Source: Rhodobiaceae bacterium
GTDB lineage: Bacteria; Pseudomonadota; Alphaproteobacteria; Rhizobiales; JAKPQE01
DNA: 64,000 nucleotides
Reading direction: 5' to 3'
Assembly (NCBI GenBank): GCA_028278505.1
Contig: JANQEG010000079.1
Span: 22,078-86,077 of the forward strand
In this document: piece by piece, positions 39,111 through 46,934 of the stretch
How positions within the stretch are numbered: the stretch's first letter is position 1
Layout of the letters: every line of letters begins with the position of its first letter
The notes under the pieces: generated by a model
The model's database searches: none
What the model was told of the DNA's origin: nothing
Seen by the model: the letters and a program-made list of their open reading frames with translations, nothing else
Position numbers and translations under genes: made by a program

Positions 39111-39626
39111 ATGGGCAAACGCAGGGCGAAGGCCGTCGATTTTCCGGTGCCGCAGAGCGCCGCCGACGCCACCGATCAGCTTGCCGAGATCGGCAATTTA
39201 CGCCGCTCGATCGACCGGCGCGAAGCCGACATGAACGACCATCTCGCTGAAATCAAAGCGGCCGTAGAGAGCGCGGTCCAGCCCGACCGCGAGCGGTTGA
39301 AGGGCCTGGAAGAGGGCCTGCAGGTCTGGGCGGAAGCCAACCGGGCGGCGCTGACCAATGGCGGCAAGAGCAAGACCGCCGATCTCGGCACCGGCAAGGT
39401 GTTGTGGCGCCAGCGTCCGCCTTCGGTCTCGATCCGCAAGGTCGCCGACGTGATCGACCGGCTGAAGGCCGCCGGCCTTCAGCGCTTCATCCGGGTGAAA
39501 TCCGAACCGAACAAGGAAGCGATGCTTGAGGAGCCCGAAGCCGCGGACGCGATCGAGGGCATCCGGATCGTTCAGGGCGAGGAGGATTTCGTCATCGAAC
39601 CCTATGAGGCGGAGGTGGTTCGATGA
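39111..39626 (+). CDS. gam: Host-nuclease inhibitor Gam
   Basis: 171 residues, the family length. Mu Gam binds DNA ends and protects them from RecBCD-type nucleases; it is related to Ku. The helical hairpin region (LRRSIDRREADMNDHLAEIKA) and the later beta part (SVSIRKVADVIDRLKAAGLQRFIR) match. GGGAG precedes the ATG. Overlaps the next gene by 4 bp. Confidence 0.88.
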   Translation: MGKRRAKAVDFPVPQSAADATDQLAEIGNLRRSIDRREADMNDHLAEIKAAVESAVQPDRERLKGLEEGLQVWAEANRAALTNGGKSKTADLGTGKVLWRQRPPSVSIRKVADVIDRLKAAGLQRFIRVKSEPNKEAMLEEPEAADAIEGIRIVQGEEDFVIEPYEAEVVR

Positions 39627-40096
39627 CGGACAGGCAATGCCGGATTTGCGGCTGCACCGATATCACCGCCTGCCAGCACGACGACGGTACGCCCTGCGCC
39701 TGGGTCGATGACGATCTGTGCAGCGTTTGCCACGACGCTGAAATCGCGAGCGTTCAGCGCGATGCGGCGCGCTATCGGCACCTCCGTAACCGGCGAACGA
39801 CACAGGCTGATATTGACGAGGGCGGCGTCTTCGCCGGCCGCACGGCCGACAACACCATCCTCGGCGGCGAGCATTTGGACCGGGCCATAGATGCGGAGTT
39901 GGGCCTTGACGCGCCGGAAGTCGCGCCGCTGGAAACGCGGCTCGCCGATTGCCTCGCCGCCTGTGTCGACACACCGCTCATTGAGGGCCGCGACGAACTC
40001 GGCGGGCATTCGTCACCGCTGCAGCTCCGGCTCGGTTTCTTCAAGCCGGAACTCAGCAACCGCGCGGCCGAGCTTCTTGACGAGGCCGGGCGATGA
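39623..40096 (+). CDS. Phage protein with N-terminal Cys-rich motif
   Basis: 157 residues. The N-terminus MTDRQCRICGCTDITACQ...CAWVDDDLCSVCH has six Cys in a zinc-finger-like arrangement; the rest is acidic and helical. Chained to Gam and the next gene by 4-bp overlaps. No named family. Confidence 0.62.
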   Translation: MTDRQCRICGCTDITACQHDDGTPCAWVDDDLCSVCHDAEIASVQRDAARYRHLRNRRTTQADIDEGGVFAGRTADNTILGGEHLDRAIDAELGLDAPEVAPLETRLADCLAACVDTPLIEGRDELGGHSSPLQLRLGFFKPELSNRAAELLDEAGR

Positions 40097-40287
40097 GCGA
40101 ATTCCGCGACAGAGATTCGGTGGTCAAGGTCAACGGTTACCGGTTTCCGGGCGTCGTGGTTTGCTCCTTCACCACGCTCAAAGGCAGGCGGCGCTACGTC
40201 GTCGAATGCACCGCGCCCGAAGTCGAGGGGTGTTTGCACATTTTTTCCGGACGCCAACTGGCGCCGGCTCCGGAGCAGGGCTCATGA
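40093..40287 (+). CDS. Small hypothetical phage protein
   Basis: 64 residues, beta-rich in appearance (SVVKVNGYRFPGVVVCSFTT; RRYVVEC), compatible with a small SH3-like fold. Overlaps neighbours by 4 bp each side. Confidence 0.58.
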   Translation: MSEFRDRDSVVKVNGYRFPGVVVCSFTTLKGRRRYVVECTAPEVEGCLHIFSGRQLAPAPEQGS

Positions 40288-40475
40288 AATCCGACCTCAT
40301 CGATCTCACCGTGATCATCCGACACTCGACAGAACGCGCGGTGCTCGTCGACCACGGCGGCGAGGAAGCCGTCTGGCTGCCGTTGAGCCAGGTCGAGATT
40401 GCCCCGAACAGCGACGGCAAGACCGTCACCCTGACGCTGCCGGAATGGTTGGCGCGCGAAAAGGGGATGGTGTGA
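40284..40475 (+). CDS. Small hypothetical phage protein
   Basis: 63 residues from ATG 40284 (MKSDLIDLTVIIRHSTERAV). Beta-strand-rich, with LPLSQVEIAPN and TLTLPEWLAREKGMV at the end. Such proteins are common beside nucleic-acid-binding phage proteins, but the role is unknown. Confidence 0.58.
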   Translation: MKSDLIDLTVIIRHSTERAVLVDHGGEEAVWLPLSQVEIAPNSDGKTVTLTLPEWLAREKGMV

Positions 40476-40810
40476 TGGGCATTGCCAAGCCCACACTCGG
40501 CTATCCGAGCCGCACGGCCGCCGTTCTGGCCCTTCAGGAGCAGGGTTATTCCAACCGGCAAATCGCAGCTGAGATCGGGATTGCGGTCACCACGGTTTCC
40601 GCTCTTGCCTGCTCGGGCTCGCGCACGGCGATGCCGAAAACCACAGTCATTCGCGTGCCAAACCACATTTGGCGCGATCTGGAATCGGACGCAGCTGTGC
40701 GTCACGTCACGGTTCAAACCCTTATCCGCAAGCTGCTCGCCACCATCACGGGAGACGGTTTGGTCGATGCCATTCTCGACGATGCCGCCGAGGTGGATGC
40801 AAAGCCATGA
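40475..40810 (+). CDS. HTH-containing phage protein
   Basis: 111 residues. AVLALQEQGYSNRQIAAEIGIAVTTVSAL is a recognisable HTH near residues 17-45; the second half (VIRVPNHIWRDLESDAAVRHVTVQTLIRKLL) looks like a ribbon-helix-helix element. Starts in the stop of the previous gene. Confidence 0.65.
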   Translation: MGIAKPTLGYPSRTAAVLALQEQGYSNRQIAAEIGIAVTTVSALACSGSRTAMPKTTVIRVPNHIWRDLESDAAVRHVTVQTLIRKLLATITGDGLVDAILDDAAEVDAKP

Positions 40811-41487
40811 CCAATCCTCTCGCCGCCATCCATATCGCCAAGAAACAACTCGGGCTCGACGACGGCGACTACCGGGCGCTGCTGAAGCGCGTGACCGGCA
40901 AGAGCTCGTCCAAGAATATGACCGATGCCGAGCGCCAGGCCGTCCTGGCCGAGATGCGCCGGCGCGGCTTCAAGCCCGCCCCCAAGGGGTCTTCGAAGGG
41001 CGGTCGAAGTGCCGGCGGGCACCGTTCGCTCGAAGGCCCGTTCGCTAAAAAAGTCCAGGCGTTGTGGATTGCCGGCTGGAACCTCGGCATCGTCCGCTCG
41101 CGAGACGACAAGGCGCTGATCGCCTTCGTCAAACGCCAGACCGGGATCGACCACACAAACTGGCTGGTTTCGGCGGCGGATGCCAAGCGGGTGATTGAAG
41201 CGCTGAAAGGCTGGATGGCGCGTGAGGCCGGCGTTGACTGGACCGGCTACGACAACCCCCGCGAGGCGGTTCTCCGGGCGATCTTCAAGCGGCTTGTGGA
41301 CCTCGGCGCCTTCAAGCCGTTTGCCGGAGAACTCAACGAATCCGACATCGTTAGCTGGGCGCGGGGCGCCCAGTATTGCTGGGCCTGGAAGTTCGGCGAC
41401 TACAGCGATCAGGACTGGATCAACGTCCAGAATCGCGCCGGCGCAAAGCTGCGCGCTGCGCTGGCGAAGCAGCGGGGTGCGGCGTGA
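40807..41487 (+). CDS. GemA-like protein (Mu gp16, DUF1018)
   Basis: 226 residues matching DUF1018/GemA: AAIHIAKKQLGLDDGDYRALLKRVTGKSSSKNMTDAER at the N-terminus, then KKVQALWIAGWNLGIVRSRDDKALIAFVKRQTG. In Mu, GemA affects host gene expression and DNA supercoiling. Overlaps the next gene as GTGA. Confidence 0.88.
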   Translation: MTNPLAAIHIAKKQLGLDDGDYRALLKRVTGKSSSKNMTDAERQAVLAEMRRRGFKPAPKGSSKGGRSAGGHRSLEGPFAKKVQALWIAGWNLGIVRSRDDKALIAFVKRQTGIDHTNWLVSAADAKRVIEALKGWMAREAGVDWTGYDNPREAVLRAIFKRLVDLGAFKPFAGELNESDIVSWARGAQYCWAWKFGDYSDQDWINVQNRAGAKLRAALAKQRGAA

Positions 41488-41630
41488 CGGAACTCTTTTG
41501 GTTCATCTTCGGATTTTCGCTCGGCGCTTTCGTGCTGGGAACGGCCATCGGTTACTTGGCCATCCGTCTCCTGATCGAGATTCTCCGCCCGCTCACCCGA
41601 TTTGGGGAACCGCGGGAGGACGAAAAATGA
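41484..41630 (+). CDS. Small single-TM phage protein
   Basis: 48 residues from GTG 41484 (VTELFWFIFGFSLGAFVLGTA), with one long hydrophobic segment and a charged tail (RFGEPREDEK). Overlaps both neighbours by 4 bp. The 84-residue track ORF begins inside GemA in another frame. Confidence 0.5.
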   Translation: MTELFWFIFGFSLGAFVLGTAIGYLAIRLLIEILRPLTRFGEPREDEK

Positions 41631-41812
41631 AGCTGGGCCAGCAGCTCCGCACCGGCCCTGCCAAGGGCGTCCAGCGCGGCAGCTGGCGGCAGCTGGTCGT
41701 CAAGATCGATTCTGACACTTTCGAGGAAATCCGTGCCCGCGCCGAGCGCGAGAACACCAGCATGGCCGAGCAGGTGCGTTTGTTGATCGAATGGGGGCTC
41801 GAAGCCGAATGA
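41627..41812 (+). CDS. Ribbon-helix-helix-like phage protein
   Basis: 61 residues; RGSWRQLVVKIDSDTFEEIRARAERENTSMAEQVRLLIEWGLE has the strand-helix-helix layout of Arc/MetJ-type DNA-binding proteins. ATG 41627. Confidence 0.62.
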   Translation: MKLGQQLRTGPAKGVQRGSWRQLVVKIDSDTFEEIRARAERENTSMAEQVRLLIEWGLEAE

Positions 41813-42039
41813 AAATCTCCCTCGGCCAGCAGATCGATGAGCTCCGCCGCGAGCTCGACCAACGCCGTTTGGTCTATCCGCGGCTGATCGCCGGCCGCAA
41901 ACTGAGGCAATCCGTCGCCGACTATCAGATGGCGCGGCTTCAGGCAGCGTTCGACACGCTCCTGTGGCTGCAGCGCCACGAGGCGGCGATCCGCGCGGCG
42001 GTGGGAAGCGAGAATGAGGGCGCAGATGGTCGCCTATAA
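41809..42039 (+). CDS. Small helical phage protein
   Basis: 76 residues, helical and charged (LGQQIDELRRELDQRRLVYP; MARLQAAFDTLLWLQRHEAAI). Overlaps the previous stop and the next start. Confidence 0.58.
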   Translation: MKISLGQQIDELRRELDQRRLVYPRLIAGRKLRQSVADYQMARLQAAFDTLLWLQRHEAAIRAAVGSENEGADGRL

Positions 42040-42436
42040 CTTCACGGCATCGATGGCGTCAAAGGTCGCTGGCCGTACCAAGAATCAAACAATCCGGCCA
42101 CTTGGGAGAAAACGCCATGCCCGGCCGGGCGAGGCCGTCCAGCTCTATACCGGCATGAGGACCAAGCATTGCCGCAAGCTCGTTAATCCCGATCCGATCT
42201 GCGTCGCCGCAGTTCCGGTTTGGATGACGAACAGCTTTCAACATGGCCCTGGCGTTTGGGTCGTCGACGGCATCTTTCTCGATACGAACAGAATGGAGGA
42301 GCTAGCCCTCCTCGACGGTTTTTATGACGCACCAATGCCCGTCTTCGCGATGGCCGAATTTTTCCTCTCGCACTACGGCGAGCAGTTCGAAGGCGTTTTG
42401 ATCCGCTGGCAGATCGCATCAGAGGCCGCGCAATGA
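42014..42436 (+). CDS. ASCH-domain-like phage protein
   Basis: 140 residues. The segment KNQTIRPLGRKRHARPGEAVQLYTGMRTKHCRKL resembles the ASCH fold (RNA-binding beta-barrel related to PUA) found in phage proteins. Target unknown. ATG 42014 has GGAAG upstream. Confidence 0.65.
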   Translation: MRAQMVAYNFTASMASKVAGRTKNQTIRPLGRKRHARPGEAVQLYTGMRTKHCRKLVNPDPICVAAVPVWMTNSFQHGPGVWVVDGIFLDTNRMEELALLDGFYDAPMPVFAMAEFFLSHYGEQFEGVLIRWQIASEAAQ

Positions 42437-42681
42437 GCAAGCGCCTGCGCCTCCCGGTCACTGATCACGCCGTGCTCCGCTATCTGGAGCGCGTCTGTGC
42501 GATCGACATCGAAGCCATTCGCCAGCGCATCTACCGCGATGTCCGGCCGGCGCTGACCAGCGGCGGCACCGGCGTGACCGTCAACGGCATTCGCTACCGC
42601 TTCAAGGGGGGGGTGGTCGCAACGGTGCTCGTCGGACCGCGCCGGCCCCGGCGCGAGCTGCCCTGGCCGGCAAAGGAGTGA
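42433..42681 (+). CDS. Hypothetical phage protein
   Basis: 82 residues, basic: LPVTDHAVLRYLERVCAIDIEAIRQRIYRD followed by a short beta part (GTGVTVNGIRYRFKGGVVATVLV). The overall look resembles small RelE- or Mut7-like folds but no catalytic residues can be assigned. Confidence 0.6.
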   Translation: MSKRLRLPVTDHAVLRYLERVCAIDIEAIRQRIYRDVRPALTSGGTGVTVNGIRYRFKGGVVATVLVGPRRPRRELPWPAKE

Positions 42682-42691
42682 GGGCGCGCCG

Positions 42692-42787
42692 GTGAACTCC
42701 TCCTACAATCTCCCCGGCCTAACGGTCACCATCGTCGAACGCTTTCGCCTCGGCGCCGATGACCTGAAACGGATTTCGGCCGGGTAG
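42692..42787 (+). CDS. Very short possible ORF
   Basis: 31 codons from GTG 42692 (VNSSYNLPGLTVTIVERFRL). No family features and only position in the operon supports it. Confidence 0.2.
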   Translation: MNSSYNLPGLTVTIVERFRLGADDLKRISAG

Positions 42788-42814
42788 ATGGTCAGGCTCT
42801 TTGACATCGTGAAG

Positions 42815-42850
42815 AAAAAGCCCGCGGGCGGATCGCTACCGGGCGGTGAC
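42815..42850 (-). terminator. Possible terminator of the minus-strand cargo gene
   Basis: On the minus strand GCCCG can pair with CGGGC across about 15 nt, followed by TTTTTCTTC, just after the stop codon of the secreted-protein gene. Confidence 0.4.
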
Positions 42851-43333
42851 CAGAACGGTCGACATAATCGGCGGCGAGACTGTCACGCTGTATCTCAAAT
42901 CAGCGCTGTTGACGGTTTTTTCGCCCTCTTTGCCAAGACTTCCGATGATTTCGCCGACAATCCCATTGCGCGCCTCGACAGAAAGCTCGGGCTCAAAGAC
43001 CGCGATCGTCATTGCGGTCGCCATCAACAGATGCACCGGCTCGGTATCGTTGCCGACGATAATCCAGACCTGGCTTGCATCCTCTTTCGGGCCTTCGGCC
43101 CCGGCGAGCATGGAGACGTTTCCGTTAACAAGATATCTGCACGATGTCATGGCCTCCGTGACGCAGTTCCGTCGCGTCATTCGAAAGGCATCGCGCGATA
43201 TGTCGAGGGCTCTCGCAGTCTTTTCATAAGCGCGAACAAGCCCATCAACGGCCACGCCGTTCAGCAGCGCTTTTTCTGCCGCCGAAGCCGAGCTTGCCAT
43301 TATCAGAATAAGGCAGGTCACCAACAAGCGCAT
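42836..43333 (-). CDS. Secreted cargo (moron) protein on opposite strand
   Basis: 165 residues from ATG 43333. Residues 1-18 are a clear signal peptide (MRLLVTCLILIMASSASA-AEK). The mature part has two Cys (RNCVTEAMTSCRYLV) that could form a disulfide and no recognised domain. It reads against the early operon, between the small ORFs and the mor gene, and ends at its own likely terminator, the pattern of a moron expressed in the lysogen. The plus-strand ORF 42788-43432 is its shadow. Confidence 0.7.
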   Translation of the reverse strand: MRLLVTCLILIMASSASAAEKALLNGVAVDGLVRAYEKTARALDISRDAFRMTRRNCVTEAMTSCRYLVNGNVSMLAGAEGPKEDASQVWIIVGNDTEPVHLLMATAMTIAVFEPELSVEARNGIVGEIIGSLGKEGEKTVNSADLRYSVTVSPPIMSTVLVTAR

Positions 43334-43428
43334 TGGCCGGACTCCGTCAGGGTTGCGATGATTCGATCTTATCGCGATTACCGTGCACGTCACCCCTTTT
43401 TGACATTTCTTCTTCGGGGCATTGCGCC

Positions 43429-43833
43429 ATGACAGCGGCCAAAAAGCTCCGCGAGGCGGCGGACAATCTCCGCGCCATCGTCGGTGACGAAGCCGCGCTC
43501 ACCCTAATGGAACTCTACGGCGGCACGCGCCTTTACGTGCCGAAGAACGCCACGCCGGCTTCAAAGCTCTATCGAGAGATCGGGGAACCGGCGCTTGCGG
43601 CTTTGTGCGAGGAATACTCCTCTTGCCAGATCACTGTGCCGCTCGGGCGCGAGTGGCGAGCCTCGGTCTATCATGCGCTCGGCGCCTCGAATGCGGAGAT
43701 CGCACGCGCGCTCGGTTGCAGCATAGATGGTGTCCGCTTTATGTTGATTCGCGCCGGCGCCAACACCGGCAAGGCGACAAAACCACCTCGCCCCAATCCA
43801 CAGCTTGATCTCTTTCGTCGGGGACGTGCCTGA
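43429..43833 (+). CDS. Mor-family transcription activator
   Basis: 134 residues. The Mor pattern is visible: EAALTLMELYGGTRLYVPKNATPASKLYREIG, then the C-terminal HTH HALGASNAEIARALGCSIDGVRFML. In Mu, Mor turns on the middle promoter leading to late genes; here it lies just before the lysis and head genes. Confidence 0.78.
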   Translation: MTAAKKLREAADNLRAIVGDEAALTLMELYGGTRLYVPKNATPASKLYREIGEPALAALCEEYSSCQITVPLGREWRASVYHALGASNAEIARALGCSIDGVRFMLIRAGANTGKATKPPRPNPQLDLFRRGRA

Positions 43834-43875
43834 ACTCACGGGCATGTCGATCGATTGGCGTGTGCGGCAAAGTCT

Positions 43876-43905
43876 CCTCGAACTCAGATTGAATTTGTTT
43901 CGAGG
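43876..43905 (+). promoter_or_regulatory. Dyad overlapping the endolysin ribosome binding site
   Basis: CCTCGAA (43876-43882) and TTCGAGG (43899-43905) are perfect inverted repeats 23 bp apart. The right arm contains the GAGG that is the SD of the endolysin (ATG 43913). It could be a Mor/C-type activator dyad or an mRNA hairpin that hides the SD. Confidence 0.4.
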
Positions 43906-43912
43906 ACTCTCG

Positions 43913-44911
43913 ATGACCTTCGAAAAGCCGCGCCGGCGAGTGAAGCGTGTCTACATTCACTGCTCCGCTTCCGATCACGCCCATCACGACGATGTGTCGG
44001 TAATGGACCAATGGCACTGCAAGCGCGGCTGGTCGGAGGTCGGCTACCACTTCTTTATCAAGAAGGACGGTGAGCTTCAGCGCGGCCGGCCGATCGAAAA
44101 GACGCCGGCCGCGCAGGCGAACTACAATTCGGGAACAATCGCGATCTGCCTGCATGGCCTCGAAAAGCCAAAGTTCACCGACGCCCAGTTCGAAACGCTT
44201 CGCGAGTTGTGCGCCGAAATAGATGAAGCCTATGACGGCAAGGTCACCTTTCACGGCCACTGTGAAGTCGCCGCAAAATCCTGCCCGGTTTTCGACTACC
44301 GCGAGGTGCTCGATCTCGATGCCAAGGGCCGGCTCGGCGCCGGTTCGCAGAATTCGGTTTCCGCCGTCACCGCGCCGGACCCGGACATCATGCTTCGCGT
44401 CGGCGCCGACGGCTGGCGGGTGAAGGCGCTGCAAAAGCAGCTGACGGCGCTGGGCTATCACGTCGGCCAGGTCGACGGCGATTACGGGAGGCGCACCCGC
44501 GCCGCCGTGCTGGCGTTTCAGGCCGACAACGATCTTGATACCGACGGCATTGCCGGGCCGAAAACGCTGGCGGCGCTCGACGCCGCGCAGAAGCGTGAAG
44601 TGGGCGAGGAGCGCCAAGCGGCCGGGCTGCTTTCTCTGGCGGATGAAGGTTCGCGGATCGCCGATGCGTCGGTCAAACAGGCCAGCGCCGGCGGCATGGT
44701 CGCGGCCGGTGGCGCGCTCGGTGTCGTATCGCTTGTCGGAGAGACCATGAGCAGCGTTCGCGAGGCGGTTTCGCCGTTCTCCGGCCTGCTCGCCGAATTC
44801 GGCCCGCTCTTGGCAATCGCCGCGCTTGCGATCGGCGGCTTCATCGTCTGGCAGGCGGTCCGCGCCGGCCGCGCCCGCGTCGAGGATCACCGGACGGGCA
44901 AAACATCATGA
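43913..44911 (+). CDS. Endolysin: N-acetylmuramoyl-L-alanine amidase with PG-binding domain and TM anchor
   Basis: 332 residues from ATG 43913. Amidase_2-type domain in residues about 10-130: VYIHCSASDHAHHDD with the zinc His, GYHFFIKKDG, and GHCEVAAKSCP as the second metal site. A peptidoglycan-binding repeat follows (VKALQKQLTALGYHVGQVDGDYGRRTRAAVLAFQ, about 165-215). A C-terminal hydrophobic segment near residue 300 suggests membrane attachment. Start of the lysis block. Confidence 0.88.
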   Translation: MTFEKPRRRVKRVYIHCSASDHAHHDDVSVMDQWHCKRGWSEVGYHFFIKKDGELQRGRPIEKTPAAQANYNSGTIAICLHGLEKPKFTDAQFETLRELCAEIDEAYDGKVTFHGHCEVAAKSCPVFDYREVLDLDAKGRLGAGSQNSVSAVTAPDPDIMLRVGADGWRVKALQKQLTALGYHVGQVDGDYGRRTRAAVLAFQADNDLDTDGIAGPKTLAALDAAQKREVGEERQAAGLLSLADEGSRIADASVKQASAGGMVAAGGALGVVSLVGETMSSVREAVSPFSGLLAEFGPLLAIAALAIGGFIVWQAVRAGRARVEDHRTGKTS

Positions 44912-45243
44912 TCGGATTCGGCGCGCTCCTCCAGGTCATCGGTCGACCGCTGGCGATCCTTGCGGTTGTCATCGGGCTTTACGGCGCCGGCCGATACATG
45001 GGCGCGACCAAGGCCAGCGCTGCCTGTGAGGCCAATCGGCTGCGCGCCGAAATCTCGGAACTGAAGCGGCGCTCGGCGCTCGCGGATCGACAGGTCGAAG
45101 CCGCACGCAAGCTCGCCGATGCGCGGGCGGAAGAGATTTCAATCCTGGACGAAAGGGTGGCCGCTTATGAGCGGGAGATTAAGGACCGGCCTGGTTGCGT
45201 TCTCGATGGCGCTGATGCTGACCGGTTGCGTAACATCCGGTAG
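44908..45243 (+). CDS. Rz-like inner-membrane spanin
   Basis: 111 residues: N-terminal TM segment (RPLAILAVVIGLYGAGRYM) then a periplasmic coiled coil (LRAEISELKRRSALADRQVEAARKLADARAEE). The o-spanin gene begins inside its 3' end, the classic overlapping Rz/Rz1 layout, which supports the assignment more than sequence similarity does. Confidence 0.72.
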   Translation: MIGFGALLQVIGRPLAILAVVIGLYGAGRYMGATKASAACEANRLRAEISELKRRSALADRQVEAARKLADARAEEISILDERVAAYEREIKDRPGCVLDGADADRLRNIR

Positions 45244-45442
45244 CACCGGGTCCGGCCTGCCGCCGCTGCCCGCCGAGTTGGCGCGCCGCTGCGCCGATCC
45301 CGGTGTCCGCGCCGGCCATGACGCCCGATCGGAGCTCGCCCGGAATCGGCGCGCGCTCGCCGTCTGCAAGAAGCGTCATGCCGACACGGTCACCTTTTAT
45401 GAGGGGATCAGGGACGCGTTTGGAAAGGGAAGGACGCAATGA
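45167..45442 (+). CDS. Rz1-like outer-membrane spanin lipoprotein
   Basis: 91 residues from ATG 45167. Signal peptide with lipobox LMLTGC followed by a Pro/Ser-rich segment (VTSGSTGSGLPPLPAELARR). Starts 77 bp before the i-spanin stop, in another frame. Together the two would fuse inner and outer membranes at lysis. Overlaps the next gene by 4 bp. Confidence 0.72.
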   Translation: MSGRLRTGLVAFSMALMLTGCVTSGSTGSGLPPLPAELARRCADPGVRAGHDARSELARNRRALAVCKKRHADTVTFYEGIRDAFGKGRTQ

Positions 45443-45696
45443 CCGAAACCGCCGAATCCACTTCGGACGAACGCACCGCCAACAACGCGGTGCGCCATGC
45501 CTATCGGAAGCTGACCGAGGAGGAGAAGTCGCAGGTCGAGGCGATCAAGGTGCTCGGCGCCGGCTTCATTTCCGCGTTGCATGAGATCGGCGGCACCGAT
45601 CCTGGCGGCGATAAACAGGCTTCGCGCGATCTCGCCCTGGCGCAGACTCATGCCGAGGACGCGGTCATGCGCGCGGTGCGCCACATCACCAAGTAG
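45439..45696 (+). CDS. Acb2/Tad1-hairpin-like protein, probable anti-CBASS sponge
   Basis: 85 residues. The pattern VRHAYRKLTEEEKSQVEAIKVLGAGFISAL and then SRDLALAQTHAEDAVMRAVRHITK matches the Acb2/Tad1 helical-hairpin family of phage proteins. Characterised members bind cyclic oligonucleotides and block CBASS or Thoeris signalling. It lies right after the spanins and before the head genes. Activity here is inferred from my recognition of the family, not tested. Confidence 0.6.
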   Translation: MTETAESTSDERTANNAVRHAYRKLTEEEKSQVEAIKVLGAGFISALHEIGGTDPGGDKQASRDLALAQTHAEDAVMRAVRHITK

Positions 45697-45713
45697 CTGG
45701 AGTGTAGTGGATC

Positions 45714-46043
45714 GTGACGCCCGACGATCTCAGGGCCTGGCTCTCGGTCATCGCGACGCTGATCGCGATCGGAACGGCGGTCTATGCTTGGTTATCTGCG
45801 CGTTCGAAAGGCAATGAAAAGCAGCTAGCGGAGCTACAAAAGGAGATGGGCAAGTTGAGCCGCCGCGTCGATCATGTCGAGACCGAACTGACCCACCTGC
45901 CCGACAAAGACGCCGTGCACGATCTTCAGCTCGCGGTCACGCGGGTAGAGGGCACAATTTCGACAATGGCCGAGGCATTCAAGGCGATCGAGCGAACGAC
46001 GCGGCGGGTCGAGGACTACCTCATCAAGAAAGGTGGCGATTGA
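45714..46043 (+). CDS. DUF2730-like phage protein
   Basis: 109 residues from GTG 45714. One N-terminal TM segment (LRAWLSVIATLIAIGTAVYAWL) then a coiled coil (LAELQKEMGKLSRRVDHVETEL). This shape and the place between lysis and terminase genes match DUF2730 of Mu-like phages. Confidence 0.75.
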   Translation: MTPDDLRAWLSVIATLIAIGTAVYAWLSARSKGNEKQLAELQKEMGKLSRRVDHVETELTHLPDKDAVHDLQLAVTRVEGTISTMAEAFKAIERTTRRVEDYLIKKGGD

Positions 46044-46342
46044 TGGGCTATCGCGAGTTCATCGAAGAAAATGTTCGGCTGGTGATCCTGAAATCGCTAG
46101 CAACGGAGGTAGATTACGCGCTCAACGAACACATCCTGCTCGCCGCGCTTGAGGCTTTCGGCCACCACAAAACCCGCGACTATCTCCGCAATCAGCTGCG
46201 CTGGCTGGAGAATGAGGTCGGCGCGGTTTCGTTGAAGGAAGCCGGGTCGGTCCTGGTCGCAACGATCACGAGCGCCGGCCTCGACCACGTCGCCCGCCGG
46301 ACTGCATTGGAAGGCGTCCAGCGTCCATCGCCGGAGTCTTGA
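46043..46342 (+). CDS. VpaChn25_0724-family phage protein
   Basis: 99 residues. The segments RLVILKSLATEVDYALNEHILLAALEAFGHHKTRDYLRNQLRWLENEVG form a winged-helix-like fold and end in GVQRPSPES, as in the family found beside Mu-type small terminase genes. I chose ATG 46043, in the previous stop; the track uses TTG 46040. Confidence 0.75.
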   Translation: MGYREFIEENVRLVILKSLATEVDYALNEHILLAALEAFGHHKTRDYLRNQLRWLENEVGAVSLKEAGSVLVATITSAGLDHVARRTALEGVQRPSPES

Positions 46343-46343
46343 C

Positions 46344-46934
46344 ATGGCGGCCCGCCGCCGCGGCCGCGGCCGCCTCTCCGCGATCGATCTGCTGCCATCC
46401 GAGTGCGACGTCATCGTAGCCTGGGCAGCGCAGGAACTATCGGCAATGGATCGGAACCAAACCGATATCTTTGCCGAATTCCGAGAGCGCCTGCTGGCCC
46501 TGCAAGGTGAGACGGGCGTCGCTTTCGATATCCCATCCTTCTCGGCCTTCAATCGGTATTCGACCCGGCTATCCACAATGTCCCGTCGCCTGGAGGAGGC
46601 GCGGCAGATAGCAGCTTCGTTGTCGGAGCGGCTGGATGCCGGGGCGTCCGACGATCTGACCGTCATTGCGGGCGAAGCAATCAAAACACTGGTGTTCGAG
46701 CTCCTGCAGTCGAAAGGCGAAGCCGGCATATCGACCAAGGGCGCGCAAGAGCTTGCCAATGCGCTCCGGGCGGTTGCGGCCGCCCAGAAGGTGTCGACGA
46801 CACGGCGCAAAGAGATCGAAGAGGAATTCGCCGGTCGCGTTGAAGAGGCGGTCGATAAAGTCGCAGACGAGGCAGGTCTTTCCGCGGACCAGGTCGCCCA
46901 GATCCGCAAGGATGTACTCGGGGTGCGGTCATGA
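46344..46934 (+). CDS. DUF3486 protein, likely small terminase subunit (Mu gp27)
   Basis: 196 residues. Begins MAARRRGRGRLSAIDLLPSE, the usual start of DUF3486, and is helical afterwards with a coiled-coil-like C-terminus. Overlaps the large terminase start by 4 bp (ATGA). Confidence 0.82.
   Translation: MAARRRGRGRLSAIDLLPSECDVIVAWAAQELSAMDRNQTDIFAEFRERLLALQGETGVAFDIPSFSAFNRYSTRLSTMSRRLEEARQIAASLSERLDAGASDDLTVIAGEAIKTLVFELLQSKGEAGISTKGAQELANALRAVAAAQKVSTTRRKEIEEEFAGRVEEAVDKVADEAGLSADQVAQIRKDVLGVRS

Noticed and set aside
42788-43432. 214-residue plus-strand ORF
   Set aside because: Shadow of the minus-strand secreted protein, which has a clear signal peptide and proper start.
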